Assembly: GCA_963575745.1 (NCBI GenBank)
Contig: CAUYUJ010016356.1
Coordinates: 204,106 to 266,605 of the forward strand
Source: Prorocentrum cordatum
Taxonomy: Eukaryota; Sar; Dinophyceae; Prorocentrales; Prorocentraceae
Reading direction: 5' to 3'
DNA: 62,500 nt
The translations under genes were made by a program, and so were the position numbers. Under the pieces are notes generated by a model. The model saw only the letters and a list, made by a program, of their open reading frames with translations. It ran no database searches and was not told where the DNA came from. Positions 36,010-47,772 of the stretch are shown here, in pieces (the first letter of the stretch is position 1; every line of letters begins with the position of its first letter).

Positions 36010-36640
36010 CCTCATGGGTGTTGGTTTGGATCTCGTGGTTGGCCTGTCGGGGACGTCGTGGAGGCAGTTTCGCAGCTTCTCAGTAGCCATGTTGAGACCG
36101 TTGTGGACCTCCTCGAGGCTGCTTTGTGGCCTCTTGAGGCCTTGTTTGGGTCTCCTGGGTGCCTCTCGGGGGCCTCCTGGGGCCTCTGGGGGGCTCCTTG
36201 GGGCCTCCTGAGGCACGCAAGCGGGAGAGTCGAATTTTGGAGTCGTGGTCCCCCTCTTGGGCGCATCTTGGGGCCGTCTTGGGGCTCTCTGGGGCGCCTC
36301 TGGGGCCGTCTGAGGGTCCTCTTGGGCCGTCTTGGGGCGCCCTTGGGGGCCTATGGAGCCGGCCTGGAACGTCGGACAACCGAAAAGGCTGCAAGGCCGA
36401 AATCTCTCCAAAACCTTCGTAAAATTTACGATTTGACTCTCTTGAAGCGCTCGGGAGAAGCGTCTTGAAGCGTCGTGGAGTGCCTTGGGGGGGGTTCTCG
36501 GGGCGTCTTGGGCCTATCTTGGGCGTCCAGGAGCGGTCTTTCGGCGACTCGGGGCCCGCTTGGGCCGTCTGGGGAGCCTCTGGAGGCCCTCCTGGACTAT
36601 TTTGGACCTCCACGGCCGCCCCGTCCCCCCATGGGGGGTC
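36010..36640 (+). repeat. Family F quasi-repeat, third block
   Basis: CTTGGGGCC(G/T)TCTT steps. One long-unit marker is present at about 36368-36400 (GGAACGTCGGACAACCGAAAAGGCTGCAAGG-like), matching the markers in the 22-24 kb block. Confidence 0.75.
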
Positions 36641-36789
36641 GGGGCAGCTGGGTTGCCCCGGGCCTGCCCCCCAGTCATACCATTCGGCTGTGATCGCACA
36701 TTCCTCGTCATCCTCGACTGCTTCTTCTCCGTCTTCTCTCTCTCTCTCTCTTTCTCTTTCCCCCCCTCTCTCTCTCTCTTTCCAAAACC
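36641..36789. repeat. (CT)n tract and short flank
   Basis: An interrupted CT run at 36736-36782, directly before the inverted arrays. Confidence 0.8.
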
Positions 36790-37555
36790 ATGTGCTTTCC
36801 AGAAATTCCAAATATTCCAAGTACTCCCAGAGACTACCCAGATGAAAAACCTTGCGTTTTCCAGATATTCCAGGTATTCCCAGAGACTACCCAAGAGAAA
36901 AAGCTTGTGTTTCCCAGACATTCCAGATATTCCAAATATTCCCAGAGACTACCCAGATGAAAAACCTTGTGTTTTCCAGATGTTCCAAATATTCCAGATA
37001 TTCCCAGAGACTACCCAGATGAAAAACCTTATGTTTTCCAGATATTCCAAATATTCCAGATATTCCCAGAGACTACCCAGATGAACATTTTTTTGTTTTC
37101 CAGACATTCCAGATATTCCCAGAGACTACCCAGATGAAAAACTTTGTGTCTCCAGATATTCCAGATATTCCAAGTTTTTCCAGAGAGTGCGCTGAAAGCT
37201 TAGAGTAGTCTCTGGGAATATCTGGAATATCTGGAAAACACAAGGTTTTTCATCTGGGTAGTCTCTGGGAATATCTGAAATATCTGGGAAACGCAAGGTT
37301 TTTCATTTGGGTAGTCTCTGGGAATATCTGGAATATCTGGAAAACACCAGGTTTTTCATCTGGGTAGTTTCTGGGAATATCTGGAATATCTGGAATGCCT
37401 GGAAAACACCAGGTTTTTCACCTGGGTAGTCTCTGGGAATATCTGGAATATCTGGGACATCTGGAAATCCAAGAGAACATAATGTTTTTCACCTGGGTGG
37501 TCTCTGGGAAGATCTGGGATATTTCGAAAATCTAGAAAACATAACGTTTGTTCAA
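36790..37555. repeat. Inverted 53/62-bp arrays (foldback structure)
   Basis: The left array (to about 37185) repeats CAGAGACTACCCAGATGAAA plus TTCCAGATATTCCAAATATTCC. Its markers fall at 36828, 36881, 36943, 37005, 37067 and 37120, so spacings are 53 or 62 bp, differing by one 9-bp ATATTCCA(A/G) step. From about 37205 the complementary array runs the other way. The centre is a short unique stretch around GTGCGCTGAAAGCTTAG. The arms are each about 370 bp. Confidence 0.9.
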
Positions 37556-37574
37556 TACCACCCTCCCCACCGAT

Positions 37575-37581
37575 CCCTTTC

Positions 37582-37616
<35 letters not shown>

Positions 37617-37665
37617 CCCCCCAATTTCCCGTTCTCTCTCTCTCTCTCTCCTCCTCTCCCTCTGT
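37575..37665. repeat. (CT)n microsatellite
   Basis: Interrupted CT runs between the inverted arrays and the 52-bp array. Confidence 0.9.
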
Positions 37666-37669
37666 GGTG

Positions 37670-39340
37670 AGGATTCCTGCTGTGAGGCTTCCAATTAGAA
37701 TCCCGCAAAGGATTCCTGCTGTGAGGTTTTCCACTCGAATCCCTGTGTGGCGTTTTTCAAAGCGTTTCTGATGTGAGGCCTTCCAATACAATCCCTTTTG
37801 AGGTGGGTCCTCCAGAATTCCGATTGTGTGGCTTTCCCATCGGATCCCTCTGTGGTGCTTTCCAAAGGATTACGATGGTGAAGCTTCCCACCAGAAGAAC
37901 TCTGTGGTGCTTTCCAAAGGAATCCTGTTGAGGGGCTGTACAATAGAATTCCTCTATGGTGATTTCCAAAGGGTTCCTGTTGAGAGGCTTTACACTGGAA
38001 CTCCTTTGTTGTGCTTTCCAAAGGGTTCCGATTGCGAGGCGTTCCCATCGAATCCCTTTGTGGTGCTTTCAAAGGGATTCCGATTGTAAGGTGTTCCAAT
38101 CGAATCCCTTTGGGGTGCGTTTCAAAGGAGTCCTGTTGAGAGGCTTTACAATCGAATCCTTTTGTGGCGCTTTCTGGCGGACTCCTGTTGTGAGGCTTTC
38201 CAATGCAAATCATTTGTGGTGCTTTCCAAAGGGGTCCTGTTGTGCGGCTTTCCAATCGGATCCCTCTTTGATGCGTTCCAAAAGGATTCCCATTGTGAGG
38301 CGTTCCACTAGAATCCCTCTGCGGTGCTTTCCAGAGGATTCCGGATGTGAGGCTTTCCAAAAGAATCCCTCTGTGGTGTTTTCCGATGGGATCCTGTTGA
38401 GAGGCGCTTTTCAAACGATTCCGATTGTGAGGTTTTCCCATAGAATCCCTGTGTGATGCTTTCCAAAGGATTTCTGTTGTGAGGCAATCCAGCAAAAATC
38501 TTTTGTGATGCTTGCCAAAGGATTCCTGTTGTGAGGCTTTCCAATAGAACCCTTATCTTGTGCTTTCCAACGGGTCCGTCCTGTCGTGAGGCTTTCCATT
38601 AGGAGCCTTCAGTGGTGCTTTCCAATGGATTCCTGTTGTGAGGCTTTCCAATGGAATCCCTTACGATACAATGGAATCTTTTTGTAATGCTTTCCACAGG
38701 GATCCTGTTGTGAGGCTTACCAATAGAATCCCTTCGTGATGCTTTCCAAAGGACTCCTGTTGTGAGGCTTGCCAATAGAATCCCTTTGTTGTGCTTTCCA
38801 AAGGAATCAGTTGTGAGGCTTTCCAATAGAATCCCTGTGTGGCGCTTTTTAAAGGATTCCTGCTGTGAGACGTTCCAATAATATCCCCTTGCGGTGCTTT
38901 CCGAAGGATTTCTGTTGTGAGGCTTTTCAATAAAAGCCCTTTGTGACGCGTACCAAACGATTCCGACTGTGGGGCTTTCCAACAGAATTCCTGTATGACG
39001 CTTACCAAAGGATTCCGATTGTGAGGCTGTCCAATGGAATTCCTTTGTTGCGCTTTCCAATGGGATCCTGTTGTGCGGCAATCCAACAGAAATCCTTTGT
39101 GATGCTTTCCAAAAGATTCCTGTTGTGAGGGTTTCCAATAGAATCCCTGTGTGATGTTTTCCAAACGGAATCTTGTTGTGTTCCAATCCAATCGAATCCC
39201 ATTGCGGTGTTCTCCAAAGGGTTCCTGTTCTGAGGCTTTCCAATCGAATCCCTTTTCGGTGCTTACCCAAAGATTCCGATTGTGAGGCTTTCCAATCGAA
39301 TCCTTTTTGTGATGCGTTCCAAAGCATTCCTGATGGTAAA
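37670..39340 (-). repeat. 52-bp tandem array made of two related 26-bp halves
   Basis: About 31 diverged units: half one reads GATTCCTGTTGTGAGGCTTT, half two GAATCCCTTTGTGGTGCTTT, each plus six bases. 52 is not a multiple of three, so one frame cycles through all three readings every 156 bp. All stay mostly open on the minus strand, giving 266- and 269-codon frames that are not genes. The halves resemble the 27-bp unit at 15.8-18.1 kb. Confidence 0.95.
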
Positions 39341-39404
39341 GATGAGTAGGAGGGACACGAGGATGAATGCGATTCAAGACGAGATGTATGATCTTGGGGG
39401 GCAA

Positions 39405-39884
39405 CCATATATATATATATATATATATAAGCGTATATTTATGTATGCCTATATGTCAATACACTCGCACATGCATACAACCTATGTGTCCCCATTCACA
39501 CTTGGAAATCTTGTCATGCGTATGCATGCGTGCATACATGCATGCAAACATACGTACATACATACGTTCATGCATGCATGCATGCACACATGCATATCTA
39601 CTAGCATACATACATACAAACCTACATATATACATACGTACATACATGCATGCATGCATGCATACATACATACACACTTACATACACATACACATCCATC
39701 CATACCTACATATATATACATACATACATACATACATACATACATACATACATACATACATACACACATACACATAAACATACATGCATACATACATACA
39801 TACATGCATGTATGCATGCATCCATACATACATACATACACGCACATATACATACATACATACATACATACATACATACATACA

Positions 39885-39916
<32 letters not shown>

Positions 39917-40258
39917 ACCATACATACATACATACATACGTACGTACATACATACATACATGCATACACACATACATACATACATAACTACATATATACA
40001 TACAAACATACATACATACATACACACATGCATGCATGCATACAGGCAGGCATGTAGGCAGTCATTCATTCATACATCCATACATCCGTACATACACTTA
40101 TACGTATGTGCATGCATGCATACACACGTACAACCATACACACATATATACGTGCATGTATGCATCCATACATAACTACACACATACATAAGTACACACA
40201 TACATACATACACACAGGCATACATACATGCATCCATACATACATACATACACATATG
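39405..40258. repeat. (TA)n and (CATA)n arrays
   Basis: TA dinucleotides at 39408-39430, then tetranucleotide CATA with CATG, CACA and CGTA variants to 40258. Tyr/Ile/His/Cys/Met frames are artefacts. Confidence 0.95.
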
Positions 40259-40369
40259 ACACTATTCATTTTCGAATACTCGTATAAGGAACCCACCCCC
40301 CGTACACGAATGCGGCCCTGGGCGCTCCCACCGACGTAGAATGATACGTTCAATTTCGGTTTGGGCAGC
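40259..40369. other. No gene recognised
   Basis: Short unique stretch between arrays. Confidence 0.4.
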
Positions 40370-40920
40370 CCCTCGGGGCCGCCCTACGCCGCTCGGTCGG
40401 ACCCACGACGCTTCGCGGAGGCCCGAGACGGCCCAAAACCGTTCCAGAGCAGCCCATGGGCGCTCAAAGAGGGCCCAACACGACTTCAAGTCGGATCAAG
40501 AAGCCCCCACGACGCCGCAAGAGGCCCCCCAGGGGGATCCCCACGAGGCACAGATAATCCCCAGTCCCTAAAAAAACAACATGCCTGTTCCGCATATTCC
40601 TTTATCTGGTCTTCAAAGCGTCCAAGGCGGCCTAGCCAGGCCCCAAGATCGCCCCAATGCGGCCCAAGAAGTCCCGAAGAGGGCCCCAAGACAGCCCCAA
40701 AGAGCCCCAGCACGGCCCAAGACAGCCCCAAGACGGCCCACATGGAGCCCCTGAGAACCCCCAAAAGATCTCAAGACAGCCCCAGAAGGCCACAAGAGGC
40801 TCCCGAAAGGGCCCAAGAAGGCCCCAGGACGGCCCACGCCCCCCAGAACGGCCCAAGAAGGTCCCGCAGCGGGCCACGAGAGCCGCCAGACGGCCCAAAA
40901 GAGCCCCAAACAAAGCCGAC
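40370..40920 (-). repeat. Family F quasi-repeat, reverse orientation
   Basis: Complement of the CTTGGGGCC DNA: GGCCCAAGA(C/A)GGCCCCAAG steps at 10-11 base spacing. Confidence 0.75.
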
Positions 40921-40984
40921 CCGAGAAGCCACACTCATTGATGTCCGCAAGGTTGTTTCTTAGATGCCTTGGTTATTCCTCTAG

Positions 40985-42175
40985 CGCCACGTTCATACCT
41001 TCGGCCCTGGGACCCCTTATGAGCCCAATGAGCGCAACGGGCCCTATGAGCCCTCCGAGCACGATGCGCAATGTGATCCCTATGATCCCTATGACCCCTC
41101 TAATCCCTACGAGGCATAGGAACCCTATGATCCCTATAGGCCCTATGACCCCCATAAGGCCTACGAGCCCTATGCGCCCTATGAACCCTCTGAGCTTGAT
41201 GAGCCCTCTGCACCCCATGACCCCTATGAGCCCTACGAGCCGTATGAGCCCCTGTCAGCCCTCTGAGCCCTATGAGCCATGCGAGCCATATGAAACCTCT
41301 GAGCCCCGTGAGCCCTATGAGCCCTATAAGCCTCATGAGCCCCTATCAGCCCTACGAGCCCTATGAGCCACATGACCACTATGAACCCGATGGGCCCTAT
41401 GAGTCCTCTGAGCACGATGGTTTTGATTTGCCATATGCACCACATGAGCCTTATGAGCTCCACGAGCCCTATAAGCCCATATGGCCCCCCCGAGCCCTAT
41501 GAGCCCTATGAACCCTTTGATCCATACAAGCTCTACGACCCCTGTGAGCCCTATGAGCCATAAGAGCCATATGAGCCTCCTGAGCCCTATGGGACATATG
41601 AGCCCCTCTGCGCCCTCTGAGCCCTCATGAGCCCTATGAGCCTCACGAGCCCCATGAACACTCATGCGCCTCATGCGCCCTACGCGCTTTGTGAGCCCTA
41701 TGAGCCCTAAGCGCCATATGAACCCTATGATCCCTATGAGTCCGATGAGCCCTGTGAGCCCTATGATGCTTACGAGCCCTATGCACGCAATGAGCCCTAT
41801 GAGCCCTACGAGCCCTATGCACCCCTTCTGAGCCCTCTGAGCCATCTGAGCCCTACAAGCCCTATGAGCCCCATGACATATATAAGCCCTCTGAGCCCGA
41901 TGAGCCCTGGGAGCCATATGAGCCCCATGAGCCCTATGAGCCCTCATGAGTCCCATGAGACCTATGCGCTCTATGAGCCCTATGAGCCCTACGAGCCACA
42001 TGAACACTATGAGCCCTATGAGCTCTATGAGCCTCGTGAGCCCTATGAGCCCTCATGAGTCCCATGACACCTACGCGCTCTATGAGGCCTATGAGCCCTA
42101 AGAGTCATATGAAGCCTAAGAGCCCTATGAGCCCTACGAGACCTATGAGTCCTGTGATCTTAATGAGCCCTGACA
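40985..42175 (+). repeat. 9-bp minisatellite CCCTATGAG
   Basis: Nearly 1.2 kb of GAGCCCTATGAGCCC-type units with variants (CTCTGAG, CACGAG, CATATGAG). The plus strand reads as EPY repeats and the minus strand as LIG/AHRA repeats. Irregular spacing breaks any single long frame. Confidence 0.95.
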
Positions 42176-43332
42176 GACCCACCAGATGACCCCCAAATGA
42201 TCCTCGCGGGACCTATGAGGCCTGTCGGCCCGACCAGCACCACGGGCCCCACGAGCCCTGCGCACTACGAGCTTCCGAGCCCATTCAGTCTGACGAGCCC
42301 CCTGTGCCCAATGACCCGCACGCGCCCGAGGCCCTTAGATGCCATCTGGGAGGGCTCGTGGGGCTCTATCCGAGGTTTCTCAAAGGCCCCATGGAATTTG
42401 TCGTGGGGCTCTCTCAAAGACTTCTCCAGGGCCCACGAGAGGCCAAGGAAGAGACCCACAAGCGCTGCACGAGAGGCCAAGGAAGAGACCCACAGCGCTT
42501 CATGATCCTGCAGTGCTCTTCGGCCGCTCTTGGGACCTTCTTGGAGCTCTCTTGGGCCCGCTTGGGGCTCCCTCGGGGCCTTCGCCGAGCCCCAGGCACC
42601 TCAAGAGTAGCCCAAGAGCGGTCCCAAAAAGCCCCAGGAGGGCTCCAAAAGGGACCCCGCACCCGGCATTTTCAGCAGCTGTCAAAATGCTGGGTGCCAG
42701 GGCCCACATAGAGCCGCTCTTGGGGCCTTCTTGGACCCCTCTTGAGCTCGCTCGGGGCCCTCTCGGGGCCTTCTCCGAGGCCCCAGAGTGGTTTAAAGCA
42801 GCCCAAAATGGCCCGAAGAGACCCCCAGCACCCGGAATTTTAAACGGTCGTCAAAATGCTGGGTCCATGGGGCGTCTCGGTGCCGTCTCGGGGCCACTTT
42901 CTGGTCAAGCAAGCGTTCACCAAGTCGGGCGAGGGTGGCTTTCTGAGCCAGACGAGCCGCAAGAGCCCTAAGTATGATCAAAGACTAGCTTTATGAGCCA
43001 CACGAGGCCTATAGGCCCCATTGACGAAGCGCACCGCGGCAGCGACGACTGCCCGTCGCAGCGCGCCTTTCTGGCGCCATGCGATCAAGATTTTAAAAGC
43101 GAAGCGAAACGAGCCAGTAAGATCTTGTATATATGTATATACATAGATTTACATGTATATATATATATATATACAGAAACGCCCTCCGACGAACTTGCAT
43201 GTCCCTTCAGGGAAGGTGGCGGTGCAGAAAGCCGTTGGCTCTCAATGATTTATACACCGCCACGCGCTCCTCAGGCCCAGAAGCGATCCACTGGAGGGTG
43301 TCTGTGTGTATGATTGCTGTGGCGAGAGAGAT
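42176..43332. repeat. Family F (reverse) DNA and AT tract, no gene
   Basis: 42320-42900 is GGCCC/CCCAAG-rich. It includes an internal duplication of about 160 bp marked by CACCCGG(C/A)ATTTT...GTC-AAAATGCTGGGT at 42660 and 42830. A TA run lies at 43130-43175. Nothing coding is recognised. Confidence 0.55.
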
Positions 43333-43655
43333 GGTCGGAGGTGAACGATTTCCACCCCATGGGCTCCGACCTCTTACGTCCACCGTTGCTCGCCTTTGCT
43401 GCCCAAGTACGCGACATGCAACTCGTAACGTGCTGACCCGGAGCTCAGCACGTAGACCAGAAACTCAGGTCTGGCGCGACACGTTCGCCAAAAGGGGGGC
43501 AACACGTGCCGAGCCAACGCGCAACGGGTTAACACGGACGACCTGAAAACTGTGCGTGTTGCGTTTCGAAGCGGGCGTATCAGGGCAGCTTGTATCGTCG
43601 GAGGTCTAGGATTTCGACCCCATGGGCTCCGACCTCGTGAATGCTCCGCTGCTCG
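43333..43655 (+). repeat. Duplicated hairpin block (two copies 254 bp apart)
   Basis: 43333-43399 and 43587-43655 share GTCGGAGGT, GATTTC(C/G)ACCCCATGGG and CTCCGACCTC. In both, GGTCGGAG or GTCGGAG pairs with CTCCGAC, so each could fold into a hairpin with a 20-base loop. Confidence 0.6.
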
Positions 43656-44309
43656 CAACTCTCCTCGTCAGCCTCGGCCTCCGAGAGGCCGTCTCGGGAC
43701 CCTCGCAGGCCGTCAGGGAGACGGCTTAGGATGCGGAAGCACCTCTGTGGAAGTGCGCCGAGAACTCCTGAGGCCCATATCTGTTCGGACACAGCCCACG
43801 GCTTTTTCCATTCTCTTTGGTGGTCGGCTGCCCGCGCAGCTCGCCGCCTCCCCATGTCCTGAGGCCGGTCTCTGTGACCGCGTTCGGCTGTCGAGGTATC
43901 TAGCCGTCGCAGTCGACGAACTGGCGCGCCGCAGCGCGCTGGCCCTCCTCGCTTTCCCCCTCCTACAACGCACGATGTTAATTAACGACCGCTGTCGTGC
44001 CGCAACTCCCGCAAAGCGGTGAGAGTAGGCTGGCATTGTTTTCTTTCGCCCACGCGCTCCTGCGTCTGGCATGAGTGAATGATTTTCAAGTCTGGATTTT
44101 CTGGGGCCTGGCTTAGTGATTCGTGCTTGGGGACACCTCCCCCGCCCCATCCCATTGACTGGAGCTGCCGTCACACGAAAAATACAAGCTACGGCAGACC
44201 TAATTACATGACTCTGGTATTGGCTTTTTTCGCTCCTGTACCCTATCACTAATCGGCTCCCCTACCCCGGGGCCCTGGCTATACCCGATTTGTGGTAGTG
44301 CCATACCCG
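43656..44309. other. No gene recognised
   Basis: Unique DNA. The frames of 156 codons (plus) and 178 codons (minus) overlap each other and show no domain. Confidence 0.4.
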
Positions 44310-44515
44310 AGCAGCCGTCCAGAGCCCCCAAACGGCCCAGTGGGCCTCCAGACTGCCCAAAGACAGCCTTCGAGGGGCCCCCGAAACGTATCCAGACGAG
44401 CCTGGGACGGCCCAAGAAGACCCCAAGACGAGCCAACGAGCTCCAAAGATGGCCTCACAGCGGCCCCGATACACCCCCGGGACCGGACATCTCACAACAC
44501 TGGATTTAAAGGGCC
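44310..44515 (-). repeat. Family F fragment, reverse orientation
   Basis: A short piece with GGCCCAGTGGGCC, CCCAAGA and GACGGCCC steps, ending in the CCGGGACCGGACAT-type tail. Confidence 0.55.
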
Positions 44516-44611
44516 ACGGCAAATAATCACTAACTTGTGTAAGTTTTTGAAGAAAAGGTAAGCTTATGTTTAGCTACACATATATGTATATCGTGTGTGG
44601 TGTGTTTGCGC

Positions 44612-44945
44612 TCTCTCTCTCTCTCTCTCTCTATCGTGCGTGGGACATGTTTGGGAAGGCGGATGCAAGCATGCAAACGCAGACTCCAGACGCGAATCGG
44701 CGGATCGCTGCGACAGATCGTAGACATGTCTGAAACGGCGGGTGCAAACCTGCAAATGCGGACTCCAGACACGAATCGGTGGATCGCTGCGACGGGAGCA
44801 GTGAACAAGCAATTCCATATTCTCTGAGCATGACCACCCTCCTCCTCCTGCTCCTTCTCCTGCTCCTGCTCCTGATCCTGCTCTTCCTCCTTCTCCTCCT
44901 CCTCCTCTTCTTCCTCCTCCTTCTCCTCGTCCTCCTCCTCCTCTC
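44612..44945. repeat. CT tract, two 79-bp units, and a CTC microsatellite
   Basis: CT at 44612-44634. 79-bp units at 44649 and 44728 share TGCAAACG/ATGCG, GACTCCAGAC and GAATCGG(C/T)GGATCGCTGCGAC. CTC/CTG triplets run from 44830 to 44945. Confidence 0.8.
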
Positions 44946-46326
44946 CACATGTCATGTATGCTCTGTCTGGACGCGAGAAGGTCGTCGCCTTTAAGCGCGA
45001 GGACAGGCACGCAGCTCGACGTTCCCAGAGGGACTTGCATGGCAACTCCTGACATGTTCTGGCGTGTACTTTGGGGGACGGCTACGCCAGACAACCAAAA
45101 CACTGAGCAAGATCAGACCGGAAGAGCAGCCAGAGTAGGCCAGATTCGGCCAGACCAGACGGTGTAAAGCGTGAATCGCTCCACCAGAAGTTCAAACGGC
45201 AAGGACAAGAACAGCCCCTCTGGAGCTGCACCTTAACCAAATGGAGGGGCAGGCGAACGTTGGATGAAATACCGCAAGCACCCATCCGCAACATCCCTCG
45301 CTCCGACTGCGTATCGAATCCGCTTCCTCTCAAGGGGGCTAGAAGCGCTTCCATTGAAGAGTCACTGCCATCCCCTGGCAACGAGTGCGAACAAAGGCTC
45401 GAACCGCTGTGAAACTCCAAATCGGCAGAGGTCGAATGAGGGCCCTGAAGGAGGGACCGGCGAGCCTGAGCGTGTCGTTAACCAGCGCCAGCATGTCGTG
45501 CCCGATCTGCTGTCGCGCCGTCCTGCGACCCCTAAAACCAATGCCTTGCAAGTGCCCTCTGCGTGGACCATCACTGGCGCCGGGCGGGCAACACGCATAC
45601 GGTGGGGGGCATTGGACAAGAAATCCTGCGATAAGGAATCCAGGGTCTGGAAGCCCGTGAAACTCCAATCGAGGATCGGCCACGGATGTCACCGCCGCCT
45701 TCATCAGATAAGGAACCCTCGAGGGTCGGCAGCCTCCTGGGCACATTCCCTAACGAACGTCCCCACCGTAGTGCATACACTTGTAGCAAGCAGGTGGGCA
45801 GTTCCATGGCCTCCGCGACAAAAGCATGCTCTCAACGGCGTTGTGGTGAGCCGTCGCCCATTGGTCTACAGAATGCGGGACCTCATGCCGATCTGGAAGA
45901 TCGCTTTGCGCCATACGCGGACATTCGCAAAAAGGGCTGCCAAAGCCTCGGGGCAGGTCCTGGGGCCACTCACGCGCGCGCGCATTGTAACACGCTCGTC
46001 GCACCACCGAAACACTTGAATGGCCATCCGAACAGGTGCACCGACCAATCACGGACCCGCCACCGTGCCGCTGGCACTGAATGGAGTGCCCTGGCGGAGA
46101 CCAGACCCCTGAGATGCAGGCGCTAGAGCTCCTAGGACTCTGTCTGTGGACGAGCTAGGAGGAATTTGGACGCAGAGCACGGCTGGCTGGCCGACCCGCA
46201 GAGACAGGACATTGTGGTATTTTGAGTTCGGCTTGTCGACAACTGCGAAATATTTGGCCACTTTTTTAAAGTTCAGATCAGAGCGCGCTTCTGTACCTTC
46301 GTCTACAATTGGCGTTGCAGGGGGGG
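44946..46326. other. No gene recognised
   Basis: The longest clearly unique stretch in the right half. Frames on both strands (up to 251 codons on the plus strand) show mixed, non-protein-like composition and no motif. A gene with many introns cannot be excluded. Confidence 0.4.
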
Positions 46327-46528
46327 AACACGTAACGCCCCCAAGCCCCCCCGCCGTCTAGCTCTGGCACCACATGAACCTGTTTCCTACTTTCTGGGAT
46401 GGCGGCCGTCATCGGCCCCGCCCCTCCCCGCCCAGATGACGTGATGTTCCGCGCTGGCGGCGTCCAGGAATGCCTAAGAATGATCAAGGCCAAGTAGGAG
46501 CAGCATGTAGGCGGCGATCTGCCCCGCA

Positions 46529-46850
46529 TCGCCTGTGTACACCACAGTGCTCGCCTGCACCACAACGCGCGTGTACACCACAGCGCCTTCGTACACCGCA
46601 ACAGCCGTGTGCAACGTAGCGCCTGTGTACACCACAATGCTTGCGTGCACTATAGCGCCGGTGTGCACCACAGCGAATGTGTACACCGCAGCAACCATGT
46701 GCAACACAGCGCCTGTGTACATCACAATGCTTGCGTGCACCGCAGCGCCTGTGCACACCACAGCGCCTGTCTACAGCACTGCATCCACGTGCAACGCAAC
46801 GCTGGTGTACACCACAGCACCTGCGCGCACAGGACATGTAGAAGGAGCAT
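46529..46850 (+). repeat. 18-bp array, forward arm of family D copy 2
   Basis: Units such as GTGTACACCACAGCGCCT and GCGTGCACCACAATGCTT. They read as VYTTAP / CVHHSA depending on frame. Confidence 0.9.
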
Positions 46851-47344
46851 GTAAGTGAGGATCCGCTGCGGACAGCTAAACACCACGCCAGTAAAGTGTT
46901 ACGAATAGAATGGGACGTTCTTCCCTCCTCCCTCCTCCTCCAATTCCACCTCCATCTCCATTTGCTCCTGCTCCTGCTCCTCCTCCTCCTCCTCCTCCTC
47001 CTCACCCTCCTCCTCCTCCTCCTCCTCCTCCTCCTCCTCCTCCTCCCTCACCCTTTTTACCTGTCGTGCGGGTCGGCGCTACAGCGCACGTGCACATCTC
47101 AGCGCGCACCGCGGAATGCTCTATTCAATCAGTCCACTTGGTTCTGGGATGGCCAATTCTGCTGGGGCCTCCTGTACACATAAGGGAGGAGTTAGGATGA
47201 TGAGGGAGGACTCGTTGATTCCAGCGGCGCTCATTTTTCTTAAAGGATTCCTTTCCAAATCCTACCCAAAACATTTGTTTTCTGTGGAATCCACAGGCGC
47301 TCCATTTTATCATAAGGATTCCTTCTAAAGTTCTATATGCAACA

Positions 47345-47575
47345 ATTGTGCTCTGTTGCGCACGGTTGCTGTGGTGCACACGGGCGCCGTTGTGTACACA
47401 GGCGCTGTAATGCACGCAAGCATTGTGGTGTACACTGGTGCTGTGTTGCACACGGCTGATGTGGTGTACGCAGGCGCTGTGGTGTACACCAGCGCGGTGG
47501 TGCCCGCAGGCACTGTGGCAGACACTGGCGCTGTGTTGCACGCGGTTGCACGCGGAGCGGTGCTGTGTAGCCGTC
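47345..47575 (-). repeat. 18-bp array, reverse arm of family D copy 2
   Basis: Complement of the forward arm (AGGCGCTGTGGTGTACAC). Arms are separated by about 500 bp. Confidence 0.9.
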
Positions 47576-47772
47576 ATCGGCCCGGAAGAAAAACAGGCTC
47601 CAGCCGAGTCCGCGCGCACGACGACGATGAGCGACGAGCGACGAGCGACGAGCGACGAGGACGACGACGACTGCGGACCAGACCCCTATGCGGATTCCCA
47701 TGCGGACGCCTATGTGCGGCAGTGCCTGGGGCGCACTGGGGGGGGGGAGGGGGGGGGCGTTACGTTATGTGG

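Larger units (their letters stand above)
46327..47772. mobile_element. Foldback family D, copy 2
   Basis: The left end ACACGTAACGCCCCC and the right end (complement ACATAACGTAACGCCCCC) are inverted. 46529-46850 is an 18-bp array (GTGTACACCACAGCGCCT with variants). 47345-47575 carries the same array in reverse orientation. Between them lie unique DNA and a CTC tract (46970-47050). The GAGCGAC tract and the GGCAGTGCCTGGGGCGCACTGG block match copy 1. Confidence 0.6.

Noticed and set aside
39482-40069. Cys/Met/Tyr-rich 195-codon frame
   Set aside because: Product of CATA tetranucleotides.
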